Below are positions 56,711-64,000 of a stretch of 64,000 nucleotides of DNA, in pieces. Under the pieces are notes generated by a model, which saw nothing but the letters and a program-made list of their open reading frames with translations, did no database searches and had not been told where the DNA came from. Source of the DNA: an uncultured Collinsella sp. (GTDB lineage Bacteria; Actinomycetota; Coriobacteriia; Coriobacteriales; Coriobacteriaceae); NCBI GenBank assembly GCA_900546455.1, contig URCS01000001.1:3662-67661 (forward strand), given 5' to 3'. A program made the translations under genes and the position numbers. Positions within the stretch are counted from its first letter, which is position 1, and every line of letters starts with the position of its first letter.

Positions 56711-57291
56711 TCGCCGGCTCATCGAGCAATCGCCTCGCCTATCACTGCATGCGATTGACTGCGCAGCCCCAGCCAACGCCCAAAGCGCCTTGAAGAGCTG
56801 CTTGTAACATTCGTTCATTCAACAGCGAGATCTCTTCACCATTCTCGGCCGGCCCGACAGATCGACACATCAGTCGGGCCGGCCAGACTTATACAACGCG
56901 GCGACTCCGCTCACGCCACCCCCCCCCCGAAACTCACGCTGTCATCACACGGGCAATCAACAGTGAATCCTGTTATGCGACATGGGCAAACGGCCACGTG
57001 CGCGATTAAAACGAATTCACTTAACAGACTTCAAGAATGCTTTAGCACCGCAGGATGGCCATACGCGGAGCGCGGCACGCATAAGCCAAAAGCGGCATTA
57101 AAAGCCATCCCCTTCCCTGCTGAATGCGCGTCCTAGCCCATCAACCGGTCGGACCATCGCGAAGATGATCCGTGCTTCCATACTGCAATGCGATATCAAG
57201 CATCACGAATAGTCCCCGCCCAACGGGGTTCTCCCCTCCGCAGGCGTTTCGGAACCCGCCCCCATCCCAAATTCCCACGCAGCGGCCGCGT
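56711..57291. other. Gene-free region after system A
   Basis: No supported gene. It holds the hairpin at 56847-56884 and a run of ten C at 56919-56928. The GC content rises towards the right end. Confidence 0.5.
56847..56884 (+). terminator. Strong hairpin ending RiPP operon A
   Basis: Perfect 12-base stem GGCCGGCCCGAC with a 14-base loop. There is no T tail, only AGACTTATAC. Confidence 0.65.
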
Positions 57292-57780
57292 TCACCGCCG
57301 CCGCGGGGGCCCTAGCTCCCCCGCGGCGCGGGCACGGGCGGCGAGGTCGGATGTGAAAGCCGGACCGCAGAGGTATCGAGCGCACGCGGCCAGGGCCTCG
57401 AGGGCGCCTGGCGGGTAGGGAGATCCGAGCATGAGGCAGGACAACGCGCAGGCCCGCAAAAGGTTCACGAGCTCCCCCGCGACGCGGCAGACCCTCGGCT
57501 GCCCCTCGTAAAGGATGCAGAAGACACGGTCGAGGTCCGACGGTTCGACCAGGCTGTACCGGCAGTCCGCGTACAGTGCGCAGCCCCTCCCGCGCGGGTC
57601 GCCGTCCGAGTCCTCATCCGGCTCATGATGGCGCACCTCGACCCAAAGGCCCTCCAACACATCGTCGAACCCGAAATCGAGCTCCGCCTGGACGCTCTCG
57701 CCGAACGCATCGCCCAGGGCGAGCTCCGGCACCTTCGTCACACGGCCGTCCAGCCACTCAATCTCTGTCATCGCGCGCAT
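57292..57780 (-). CDS. Hypothetical GC-rich protein
   Basis: 162 residues, not recognised. The N terminus reads MRAMTEIEWLDGRVTKVPEL; an acidic central part (HEPDEDSDGDPRGRG) and a C-terminal Ala/Leu/Cys-rich helical part follow, ending in ELGPPRRR. GGAAGGGG lies eight bases before the ATG at 57780. Codons are extremely GC-rich, unlike both neighbouring RiPP systems. It may be a separate insertion or a real accessory gene. It has six cysteines but no clear metal motif. Confidence 0.5.
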   Translation of the reverse strand: MRAMTEIEWLDGRVTKVPELALGDAFGESVQAELDFGFDDVLEGLWVEVRHHEPDEDSDGDPRGRGCALYADCRYSLVEPSDLDRVFCILYEGQPRVCRVAGELVNLLRACALSCLMLGSPYPPGALEALAACARYLCGPAFTSDLAARARAAGELGPPRRR

Positions 57781-58274
57781 GGTCCAAGCCCCTTCCGACA
57801 CGGGATTGTCAGCTCAACCCGACCCTTACCCATACGGACGAACATAACTCGCCAGGGGAAGCCCCTGAAGGCCGTGCGCCACAACATGAGGCCGAATCCG
57901 CCCCCGGCTGGACAGGCCAACAACGAAGGAGCACACGGAACCGGCGCGGCGTTACAACCGTCCCGGCAAGCGTGTCACTTGGCCAAGTCATGATGCCGAC
58001 AAACCCGGAAATGCTCCAACGGAGCGCCGAACGAGGGTAACAATATAAAGCCGTGCAACACGCGTTGGACGACCAGAACAACCCAAACAAAGGCCTGCCG
58101 GTCCCACCTTCAAGCCCAATAGCAAAATGTGCATCAGCGGATTTGCAGCGATACAAGTCTCAACCATCACACCGCAGCGCGCCTAGTCCCACTCATCCTA
58201 CTGCAAATGTCCCAGAACGAGAAAACGACCAGCTTAACATGCCACCCTTTATATCCGCACGCGCGTAATTCAAC
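57781..58274. other. Gene-free region between the hypothetical gene and the SdpI-like gene
   Basis: Frames here lack ribosome sites and recognisable patterns. A small hairpin, CAGGGG-AAG-CCCCTG, lies at 57853-57867. It may contain decayed coding sequence. Confidence 0.4.
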
Positions 58275-58901
58275 TCATAAGGACCGGCTATCCCTTACCT
58301 GTGACACAATCTCAAACGCACAGAACAGAATCATCAGTCCAATCATCGCATAAGAGGCAGCCGAACCTTCAAGCACTATTCCACAAAGAACAATCTCCGC
58401 GCCGCCAATAAGAACTGTTATCAGGCGCTCTGCCTTTTTGCTCTCGCCGCTCGCATAAAAAGGCGGCAAAGCGCACAAGATCACATATAGCCCGGGAAGG
58501 GAATACAGGATCGATAGTCCAAGCCCCCCATCAACCGCAGTGTTTTGCGTAAGAATCAACTGAACCCAAACGGCAATTATCACTGAGCAGGTTGTCGATA
58601 AAAGAAGACTAGAAATATAGCACGCAACAAAGTCCCGTCGCATTCGAACAGAGAAATCCGCGAACTCTCTTCGCCGCGTGGAAACAATAAGGTACACAGA
58701 AATTGCAATAGAACCAATCAGAGAAAACAGCGGAACAACCAGCAATTCAAGCTTATTACCCCATCGATCAACCACACCCCCACTCCAATGAGCGGGAATT
58801 GTATCAGGGAGGACTGACCAAGCCGCCCATAGAATCAGAAATGGAAGAATAGAGAGGATGAAAGATGATAACACTGCAGTAATTTTTTTTGAGGCTCTCA
58901 T
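58275..58901 (-). CDS. SdpI/DUF1648-like membrane protein, candidate immunity factor
   Basis: 208 residues with about six hydrophobic segments. The N-terminal PFLILWAAWSVLPDTIPAHW and GGVVDRWGNKLE match the DUF1648 pattern (PxxIPxHW...G..D..G.K). That pattern is shared with SdpI, which protects Bacillus from its own SdpC toxin. The start at 58901 (MRASKKIT) follows AAGGAG at 11 bases. The gene is divergent from the system B precursor operon. Immunity is inferred from family and position. Confidence 0.7.
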   Translation of the reverse strand: MRASKKITAVLSSFILSILPFLILWAAWSVLPDTIPAHWSGGVVDRWGNKLELLVVPLFSLIGSIAISVYLIVSTRRREFADFSVRMRRDFVACYISSLLLSTTCSVIIAVWVQLILTQNTAVDGGLGLSILYSLPGLYVILCALPPFYASGESKKAERLITVLIGGAEIVLCGIVLEGSAASYAMIGLMILFCAFEIVSQVRDSRSL

Positions 58902-59099
58902 CGATTCCGCGTCTCCTTGCGCACCCACATTCCACTCCGCCTTAAATCAAGTATAAATAAAAACTTGAATGCAAGTTTGTTTTGATTAGTATGGAAACTA
59001 TATCCATTTAGTTCTAATTTGTTCGTAGTATCAAATCGATACCGACACTAGCATGACGTAGTCTTTCAAGACAGCTATTCAACATTGGAGGTCACCGCT
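58902..59099 (+). promoter_or_regulatory. AT-rich divergent promoter region of RiPP system B
   Basis: The palindrome AAACTTGAATGCAAGTTT (58961-58978) with extra CAAGT/ACTTG copies nearby could be an operator serving both directions. Confidence 0.4.
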
Positions 59100-59825
59100 A
59101 TGGACAATGTGAACCACCTAAACGAACTCTCAATACAGTCCCAGCTTAGCATCCTTGAAAAACTGGTCGCGGACGCGGAACAATCTACCGACGCAAGACG
59201 CGATTTCGAAGCTCAGCCTCGTGCCGTATTCCAGAAATATGGAATTACAGACCTCCAAATCAAAGCGGGAAATCGAAAAGTCTCTCTGTACGAACTGGTG
59301 GAGTCAACCGAAAAGGAGGCGCGTGTCCCCGTTGCACGCGCAGTATATCGTCGTATCCAACTTGCATATTATGACGAGGACAACGAAGCTGAGCCGCAAA
59401 CGATACCTCTCGTAAACGTTGTACTTAATGCAAACGCAGTAACGAACGCAAACATCATTCTGAACGCAAACGGAATGGCAAACGCAAACGCGAATGCTCA
59501 AAACAACGCCAACCTTAAGTACGACGTCAACACAATGGGCTATGGATCAGCTATTTTTATGAACAAACCTGATGTTGTTGAACTATCGGAATCGTACAAA
59601 CAAACTTCTGTTTTCAGGAAATTTGATCAAGAGGGCTTGAGTGCAGCGAGGCAAGCAGCCATGCTTAAAACAGCAATCAAGAATTCCAGCTCCAATACCA
59701 TCAACCCCGAAGGGGCTTCCAATGGGGTCGCCCGCGGGTATTATCGCTCCGTCGAATTCGAAGTTACTTACTCCGAGAACGAAGGCACCTTGGTAATCAC
59801 CGACGCCCGTTTGCTCGCGGCATGA
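59100..59825 (+). CDS. NHLP-like precursor protein with internal Asn-Ala tract, system B
   Basis: 241 residues. Residues 15-50 (LEKLVADAEQ, then RRDFEAQPRAVFQKYGIT) resemble the nitrile-hydratase-like leader used by proteusins. Residues 106-138 hold 13 Asn in 33 positions in an NAN-type repeat (NVVLNANAVTNANIILNANG, then MANANANAQNNAN), close in style to the Asn-rich part of the polytheonamide core. About 100 further residues follow, ending in a beta-rich stretch (RSVEFEVTYSENEGTLVI). The ATG at 59100 has GGAGG eight bases upstream. The stop overlaps the radical SAM start (ATGA), so the two are translationally coupled. Confidence 0.7.
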   Translation: MDNVNHLNELSIQSQLSILEKLVADAEQSTDARRDFEAQPRAVFQKYGITDLQIKAGNRKVSLYELVESTEKEARVPVARAVYRRIQLAYYDEDNEAEPQTIPLVNVVLNANAVTNANIILNANGMANANANAQNNANLKYDVNTMGYGSAIFMNKPDVVELSESYKQTSVFRKFDQEGLSAARQAAMLKTAIKNSSSNTINPEGASNGVARGYYRSVEFEVTYSENEGTLVITDARLLAA

Positions 59826-60901
59826 TTTCCGAAAGCTCGCAGCACGTGCTGTTCCGCAGACCTCGAATGCTGACATTTATAACAACATATAAATGTGGCG
59901 CTGTGTGTGATCATTGTCTGATGAGCTGCACTCCGAACAACAGTGACAGGCTTACTCTTCCCCAAATGCGGCAATTCATCGATAGCTTCGCCGAAGTATG
60001 CGTCGGAAGTGGTGTTGTTGTGTTTACGGGCGGAGAATGCACCCTTCTTGGCGATGACCTTCTCGAGGCCATCGCATATGCGAATTCTTTAGGACTCTTT
60101 ACTCGAATTGTAACGAATGCGTGGTGGGCAAAAAGCGAAAGAGACGCAGAAACGTTCCTCAACGAATTGAAGTCATGTGGCCTTGACGAAATCAATATCA
60201 GCTGCGACGACTTTCATGCGGAATATATACCCCTCGAGAATGTGCGCAACCTTTGGAACTCAGCAAAAACAATGGGCTTTCAAACTCTCGGCATTGCGGT
60301 CTGCAGAGATAACAACAGTACAATCAGCCCGGCATACCTGTGCAAGTACCTTAATGAAGACATTCCACTCCTGCATCAGTTCGACGATAATACCCAGCCT
60401 CCCAGCGCGCCAGCCCGCTTCATCACGGATTCAGGCATCACGCGAATTGGGCGCGCACGAAATCTCAGTCTCAACCAAAATGCGCGACCGCAGGCACGTC
60501 TCTTAGCGTCACACTGTTCCGACTGCGGCCGAGACTTCGTTATTTCCCCAAACTGCCATCTTGCACCCTGCTGCGGAATAAATGCAGAGGGAACTTGGCT
60601 TTTCGATCTTGGCAAAATCAATCTGACGGATGACATTAATGAACTGCAGCTGCTCCTACTTAATTACATACAATACATAGGACCAGGAGGGCTGCTGAAG
60701 CACTTGCGCACGAGCGGAGGCCTTTCTTCATTTGGGCGCTCAAGCTACCTCTCTCAATGCGAGATTTGCGAAGACATCGCCCTCTCGAAAGAGGCACAGA
60801 CCTGTCTTGCAAAGCTAGCTCCTAAACTGGCAGCCGACTTGATTGTCGAGACTAAATTCGAGACTACCTTTATCGGAAATGGGTCTGATATACATGATTG
60901 A
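59822..60901 (+). CDS. Radical SAM enzyme with C-terminal auxiliary-cluster cysteines, system B
   Basis: 359 residues. The cluster motif CGAVCDHC is at residues 25-32, FTGGEC (GGE) at about 68-73, and EINISCDDFHAEYIP in the barrel. The C-terminal cysteines CSDC (232-235), C245, CC (250-251) and CEIC (313-316) form a SPASM-like set able to hold one or more extra iron-sulfur clusters. It is coupled by overlap to the precursor upstream and the methyltransferase downstream. Epimerisation or cross-linking of the Asn-rich tract is possible; the chemistry cannot be read from sequence. Confidence 0.85.
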   Translation: MISESSQHVLFRRPRMLTFITTYKCGAVCDHCLMSCTPNNSDRLTLPQMRQFIDSFAEVCVGSGVVVFTGGECTLLGDDLLEAIAYANSLGLFTRIVTNAWWAKSERDAETFLNELKSCGLDEINISCDDFHAEYIPLENVRNLWNSAKTMGFQTLGIAVCRDNNSTISPAYLCKYLNEDIPLLHQFDDNTQPPSAPARFITDSGITRIGRARNLSLNQNARPQARLLASHCSDCGRDFVISPNCHLAPCCGINAEGTWLFDLGKINLTDDINELQLLLLNYIQYIGPGGLLKHLRTSGGLSSFGRSSYLSQCEICEDIALSKEAQTCLAKLAPKLAADLIVETKFETTFIGNGSDIHD

Positions 60902-62036
60902 AGTGCTACCCTCTTTAAATTCGCTCTCGAGTAATCCACTCCGTAGATTGGACACTCTTGGAGTAACAGATTTTTTAGACACACTTGACATATCTATAGA
61001 TCCTTTTGAATGCGCGCATCGCATCTGGGATCAACTTGACAGGGAGCATCAAGAGATCGTCTCCTTCCTGATGCTAGGTGGAGAGATTGATCTCGATTCA
61101 GAAGTGGCAAAAAGAAGTCTGCTGAAAGGCACTGTTGAAACCATAGCCTCACTCGGGCTGCTAAGCAAGCACAATGGCAATGCCTCCCTTTCCGGTTTAT
61201 CTCTAATCCGATATCATGGCATCTGGCTTTTTGCCGATGCGCCATCACCCTCGCCTTTACTATATTTTGGCTCTGATTCAATTGGGCTCGCTCGTCGGCT
61301 AAGCCCATCCCCCGGAAAGAATGCCTTAGACCTCTGCTCTGGACCAGGCATCCAGGCACTCATACTGGCAAAATCTGGAATGCACGTCACGGCGATAGAT
61401 ATCAATCCAATCGCCTCAGAAATCTGCCAACTAAACGCACTGGTCAATGGTATTAGCGAAGATTTAACTGTTCTAACCGGAAGTCTCTACAACGCACTAA
61501 ACAATATCGAAAGCTCTTGCAGCTATGAACTCATTACGGTGAATCCTCCTTTGCTCCCAATCCCAGAAGACGTACCATACCCCTTCGTTGGCGATGGCGG
61601 CCCAGATGGCCTCAACATCACAAGCAAGGTTATTCGAGGTGCAGGAGATAAACTCACTGATAGCGGATACCTCTCTGCAATTGGAATGATTGGCCTTGGA
61701 ACCAACAATCAATCAGCATTTGAACGAATGCAGAACGATTTGTTGCAAGCTGGCCTCAATGGCGTCTTGACAATAATCTCGAGCTTTAACCTCGGACCCC
61801 AATCTGGCTGGATCGACGGTATCGCATGCACATCTGTTGCACATGCTCCAGGAAAATATTCCAGCAAAGAGGAGGCTGTAAAACAGATATCGCGCGCATA
61901 CAAAAAAATCCACTACGACCGCGTCTGCACCTATCACTTGAAGGCGTGGAGGGAGAGACAGCCCTTTCAAAATCCCATCCTAACGATTCAAGACTGCTCC
62001 GCAGATGGCAACCCACTTGGCCCCTGGATCCTCTAA
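60894..62036 (+). CDS. Rossmann methyltransferase with NPP motif, system B
   Basis: 380 residues. The N-terminal 110 residues or so are helical and winged-helix-like. A class I SAM-binding domain follows, with motif I DLCSGPGIQ at 147-155, an acidic residue in AIDINP at 168-172, and ITVNPPLLP at 215-222. NPP-type motif IV is typical of N-methyltransferases acting on amide or amino groups (HemK/PrmC, RlmG-like). VGDGGPDGL lies at 232-240. The ATG at 60894 overlaps the radical SAM stop. N-methylation of Asn side chains in the precursor is an attractive inference. Confidence 0.8.
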   Translation: MIEVLPSLNSLSSNPLRRLDTLGVTDFLDTLDISIDPFECAHRIWDQLDREHQEIVSFLMLGGEIDLDSEVAKRSLLKGTVETIASLGLLSKHNGNASLSGLSLIRYHGIWLFADAPSPSPLLYFGSDSIGLARRLSPSPGKNALDLCSGPGIQALILAKSGMHVTAIDINPIASEICQLNALVNGISEDLTVLTGSLYNALNNIESSCSYELITVNPPLLPIPEDVPYPFVGDGGPDGLNITSKVIRGAGDKLTDSGYLSAIGMIGLGTNNQSAFERMQNDLLQAGLNGVLTIISSFNLGPQSGWIDGIACTSVAHAPGKYSSKEEAVKQISRAYKKIHYDRVCTYHLKAWRERQPFQNPILTIQDCSADGNPLGPWIL

Positions 62037-62062
62037 AGCATCCGTCATACGAAAGCAGGTCA

Positions 62063-62100
62063 ATAGGCTGCGCGCCACTCTCTGATGACGCGCAGCCTAT
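62063..62100 (+). terminator. Hairpin ending RiPP operon B
   Basis: Perfect 12-base stem ATAGGCTGCGCG with a 14-base loop, 26 bases after the methyltransferase stop. The T tail is weak. Confidence 0.7.
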
Positions 62101-62303
62101 CTCATTTCCCCCGCGCTTTACCGAGCCCGACTCACACCTCATAGTTGGCACCGGTTTTCAAAATGCAAGATTCCGCATACAAAATCACTTCTTCTGTCTA
62201 GGTGGCAGACCTACGATTTTTGTAGTATAAAGTTCCTCTCAATGCCTTCAATCTATTTCGAGATTGAGAAGAACTTGCATCGGGTTTCATAGAAGCGATA
62301 TAG

Positions 62304-62436
62304 ATGATACGTTTTGTCCTATCTATATTCCGACATACATCAGGATGCCTCGTCTTTATCGTCATTTCAATAGTCGGCTTGGCCCTTTCCCACATTGCCC
62401 CCTTTTTGAACGGTAAATTAATTGACTTCCCGCACG
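62304..62436 (+). pseudogene. 5' remnant of an ABC exporter gene
   Basis: The ATG at 62304 opens MIRFVLSIFRHTSGCLVFIV and continues to IAPFLNGKLIDF, matching the style and spacing of the intact exporter's N terminus (VMPALNGGFVDF). After about 62436 the sequence becomes GC-rich and unrelated, so only the first membrane helix survives. It is probably a truncated exporter of system B. Confidence 0.6.
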
Positions 62437-62628
62437 TGGACCTCGTGGACAGGCCCCCTTGTGTAGCTGCACCCGAGGCGCCTCCCCGTCGCCCTCCAGC
62501 GCCGGGGTTCCCCTCCATCACGAAGAGGTAATCCCCGTCCGGCCTCGCCGTCTCTGCAACGCCGAGCCTCCCGAGCGACTCGAGGAGGGCGGGCTCGTCC
62601 CAGGAGATTTGACAATACTATAGAGACA
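62437..62628. other. GC-rich segment of unknown origin truncating the ABC remnant
   Basis: A block of about 190 bases much richer in GC than the preceding island. On the minus strand one frame reads SWDEPALLESLGRLGV, which looks like coding sequence of an unidentified protein. It may be a fragment of a larger gene. Confidence 0.4.
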
Positions 62629-62647
62629 CGTCCCAAATTAGCTACTC
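62629..62647 (-). repeat. Inverted copy of the 19-base island-edge sequence
   Basis: Exact reverse complement of 51245-51263 (GAGTAGCTAATTTGGGACG), five bases beyond the ppsR stop. Confidence 0.75.
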
Positions 62648-62652
62648 AGTAG

Positions 62653-63528
62653 TTACTGCTGCTGGGCGCGGCGGGCGGCTCGGCGGGCCCTTGCTTCCTG
62701 GATCTCATCGAGGTGAGCGATGATCTCGGAGGCGCTCTCCTCGATCGCCTTGCCGTCGGTACGCACTACAAAGCAACCCAGGCGCTTCATGAGAGCACGA
62801 GCCTCCTCGAGCTCGCTTCGCACGCTCTCGGGCTCGGCATAGGAGCCGGCGACGGCACGGGCATAGTCGTCGCCCAAGCGGCTATCGCGAATCTCAGAAA
62901 TAACGTCGACGGTCGAAATCAGGCCAAACAACCGCATCGGGTCTACCTCGTAAATCGACTTAGGCGGCTCCATACCGTGCGCCAACGGAACGTTGGCGAC
63001 CTTGTAGCCCTGATAGGCCAAATACATCGACAGCGGCGTCTTGGACGTGCGGGATACACCCAGCAGCACGATATCGGCATCCGACAGATCATCGCAGCCG
63101 CGCCCGTCATCGTGCTCAACGAAATACTCCATAGCCTCGATACGATGGAAATAGCGATCGTCGGTCTTATGAATCACACCCGCAACGCCCTTGGGAGGCA
63201 CACCGTTGAGCGACGACAGCACGGCAAGCGTCGGGCCGATCAGGTCGACCGAGCGAATGTGCAGCATGCCCAGATAATCGAGCACGCGGGCGCGAAGCGC
63301 TGGGTCGACGATAGTGTGGAACACGGCAATATCGCGATGATCCGCATCGACGCGCGGACCCACAAACGACTTTACCTGCTCCACCGAGTTCACCTTGGGC
63401 AGGCGCAATAGATGAAAAGCCCCTTCATCAAATTGCCCGGACGCCGCAAGCACCACCTCACAAGCGGTATCTCCAAGCGAGTCGGAGATAACGATAACGG
63501 TGGGACGAGCGGTGACCGGGCAATCCAT
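62653..63528 (-). CDS. ppsR: PPDK/PEP synthase regulatory kinase-pyrophosphorylase
   Basis: DUF299-family bifunctional enzyme that phosphorylates (with ADP) and dephosphorylates a Thr next to the catalytic His of PPDK. It has 291 residues. The P-loop-like LLGVSRTSKTPLSMYLA and the N-terminal VIVISDSLGDTACEV are family hallmarks. The C-terminal tail is rich in Arg/Ala/Gln. The ATG at 63528 has AAAAGGAG upstream. Its target is presumably the ppdK product encoded across the island. Confidence 0.93.
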   Translation of the reverse strand: MDCPVTARPTVIVISDSLGDTACEVVLAASGQFDEGAFHLLRLPKVNSVEQVKSFVGPRVDADHRDIAVFHTIVDPALRARVLDYLGMLHIRSVDLIGPTLAVLSSLNGVPPKGVAGVIHKTDDRYFHRIEAMEYFVEHDDGRGCDDLSDADIVLLGVSRTSKTPLSMYLAYQGYKVANVPLAHGMEPPKSIYEVDPMRLFGLISTVDVISEIRDSRLGDDYARAVAGSYAEPESVRSELEEARALMKRLGCFVVRTDGKAIEESASEIIAHLDEIQEARARRAARRAQQQ

Positions 63529-63562
63529 GCGGGGCTCCTTTTGCGCTTATGCGCAGGCTAGC

Positions 63563-64000
63563 TTACTTTTTGCGGGCAAGCTCACCGATGTTGGCGATGC
63601 CGGAGAAAACGGCCTCGAAGCGGTTAAGCAGCTTAAGGCGATTATCGCGGAGCTGCTCGTCCTTGTCCATGACCATAACCTCGTCGAAGAAACGGTCGAT
63701 GGGCGCGCGCAGGGCGGCCAGAGCGGCAAACGCGGAAGGATAATCCTCAGCGGCGAGAGCGGCATCGACGGCGGTCTGAGCGGCCTCGGAGGCGTCGGCA
63801 AGCGCAAGCTCGACCTCGCCCATCAGGGCGCGATCGTACTCCGCGCCCAGCTCGGGCTTGGAGATGTGCGCCGCGCGGGCGTAGGCGGTTGCCAGGTTGT
63901 CGAAGGTCTCGGCGTCGTTCTTGCGGGCCTCATCGAGGGCGGCGCAGCGGGCGAAGAAGACCGACGGGGCAATGATGTGCACCGCGGAAACGGCGGCAAC
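63563..64000 (-). CDS. glyS: Glycyl-tRNA synthetase beta subunit, C-terminal part
   Basis: The last 145 residues of GlyS; the rest lies beyond the window. The frame is open from 64000 to a stop at 63563. APSVFFARCAALDEARKND and FFDEVMVMDKDEQLRDNRL match the DALR-like anticodon-binding tail, which ends NIGELARKK. It lies 34 bases upstream of ppsR, a frequent glyS-ppsR-ppdK order. Confidence 0.92.
   Translation of the reverse strand, partial: VAAVSAVHIIAPSVFFARCAALDEARKNDAETFDNLATAYARAAHISKPELGAEYDRALMGEVELALADASEAAQTAVDAALAAEDYPSAFAALAALRAPIDRFFDEVMVMDKDEQLRDNRLKLLNRFEAVFSGIANIGELARKK

Noticed and set aside
56504..56818. Minus-strand frame over the system A precursor
   Set aside because: The plus strand has a proper ribosome site and a sensible peptide; the minus frame is not supported.
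57188..57418. Arg/Pro-rich plus-strand frame
   Set aside because: No ribosome site; a shadow of the GC-rich minus-strand gene.
59304..59501. Cys/Val-rich minus-strand frame over the Asn-Ala tract
   Set aside because: It is the antisense image of the repeat codons.
59415..59513. CRISPR-like or tandem DNA repeat at the Asn-Ala tract
   Set aside because: The repetition is at codon level with irregular spacing inside a reading frame; there are no spacers.
51245..62647. Composite transposon bounded by the 19-base inverted repeats
   Set aside because: No transposase gene is inside and no target-site duplication was found; kept only as an island-edge observation.

Overview
The window looks like the chromosome of a Coriobacteriia actinobacterium close to Collinsella. 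The clues are a GC-rich housekeeping background, an actinobacterial-type integration host factor (mIHF), PyrD of the electron-transfer (PyrDB/PyrK) type, a fermentative AdhE, and the housekeeping gene families and order. The assignment rests on gene content and order; no alignment was run.

Positions 1-23300 are almost entirely minus-strand housekeeping. In transcription order from the right they are the pyr operon (pyrR-pyrB-pyrC-pyrK-pyrD-pyrF), then mihF-gmk-rpoZ-thiI, comEA-comEC-holA, rpsT, lepA-dusB-hemW, two dnaJ-family genes, mtaB, phoH, ybeY, dgkA and a truncated era. Positions 23600-28020 run on the plus strand: rpmB, a decayed Y1-transposase remnant, adhE and an APH-fold phosphotransferase. 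Positions 28100-50900 are minus strand again: rplS, rnhB, yraN-comM-dprA-trmFO-xerC (competence and recombination), rpsB-tsf, pyrH-frr-uppS-cdsA-dxr-rseP-ispG-proS (isoprenoid and envelope), a large secreted protein with an aerolysin-like region, and ppdK. After the accessory island come ppsR and the 3' end of glyS.

The accessory island spans about 51.2-62.65 kb and separates ppdK from the gene for its regulator, ppsR. It is visibly poorer in G+C than its flanks, and an inverted 19-bp sequence lies at each edge. It carries two adjacent RiPP-like (ribosomally made, post-translationally modified peptide) systems. System A has a PqqD-like/GNAT-like fusion, a radical SAM enzyme with a cysteine-less C-terminal SPASM-like region, a 60-residue precursor with a heptad-patterned Val/Ala-rich core, a divergent ABC exporter, a DUF3784-like membrane protein and a decayed second ABC gene. 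System B has a 241-residue precursor-like protein with an NHLP-like leader and an internal Asn-Ala tract, a radical SAM enzyme with C-terminal auxiliary-cluster cysteines, and a Rossmann methyltransferase with an NPP motif. A divergent SdpI/DUF1648-like membrane protein is a candidate immunity factor. The Asn-Ala tract resembles the Asn-rich part of polytheonamide-type proteusins, but it is internal and followed by a folded-looking C-terminal region of about 100 residues. This is the best candidate here for an undescribed system.

Regulatory signals noted include rho-independent terminators, extended -10 promoters of the TGNTATNNT type, a LacI-type palindrome upstream of ppdK whose core recurs upstream of adhE, and a putative pyr leader. 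No tRNA, rRNA or CRISPR array was seen.
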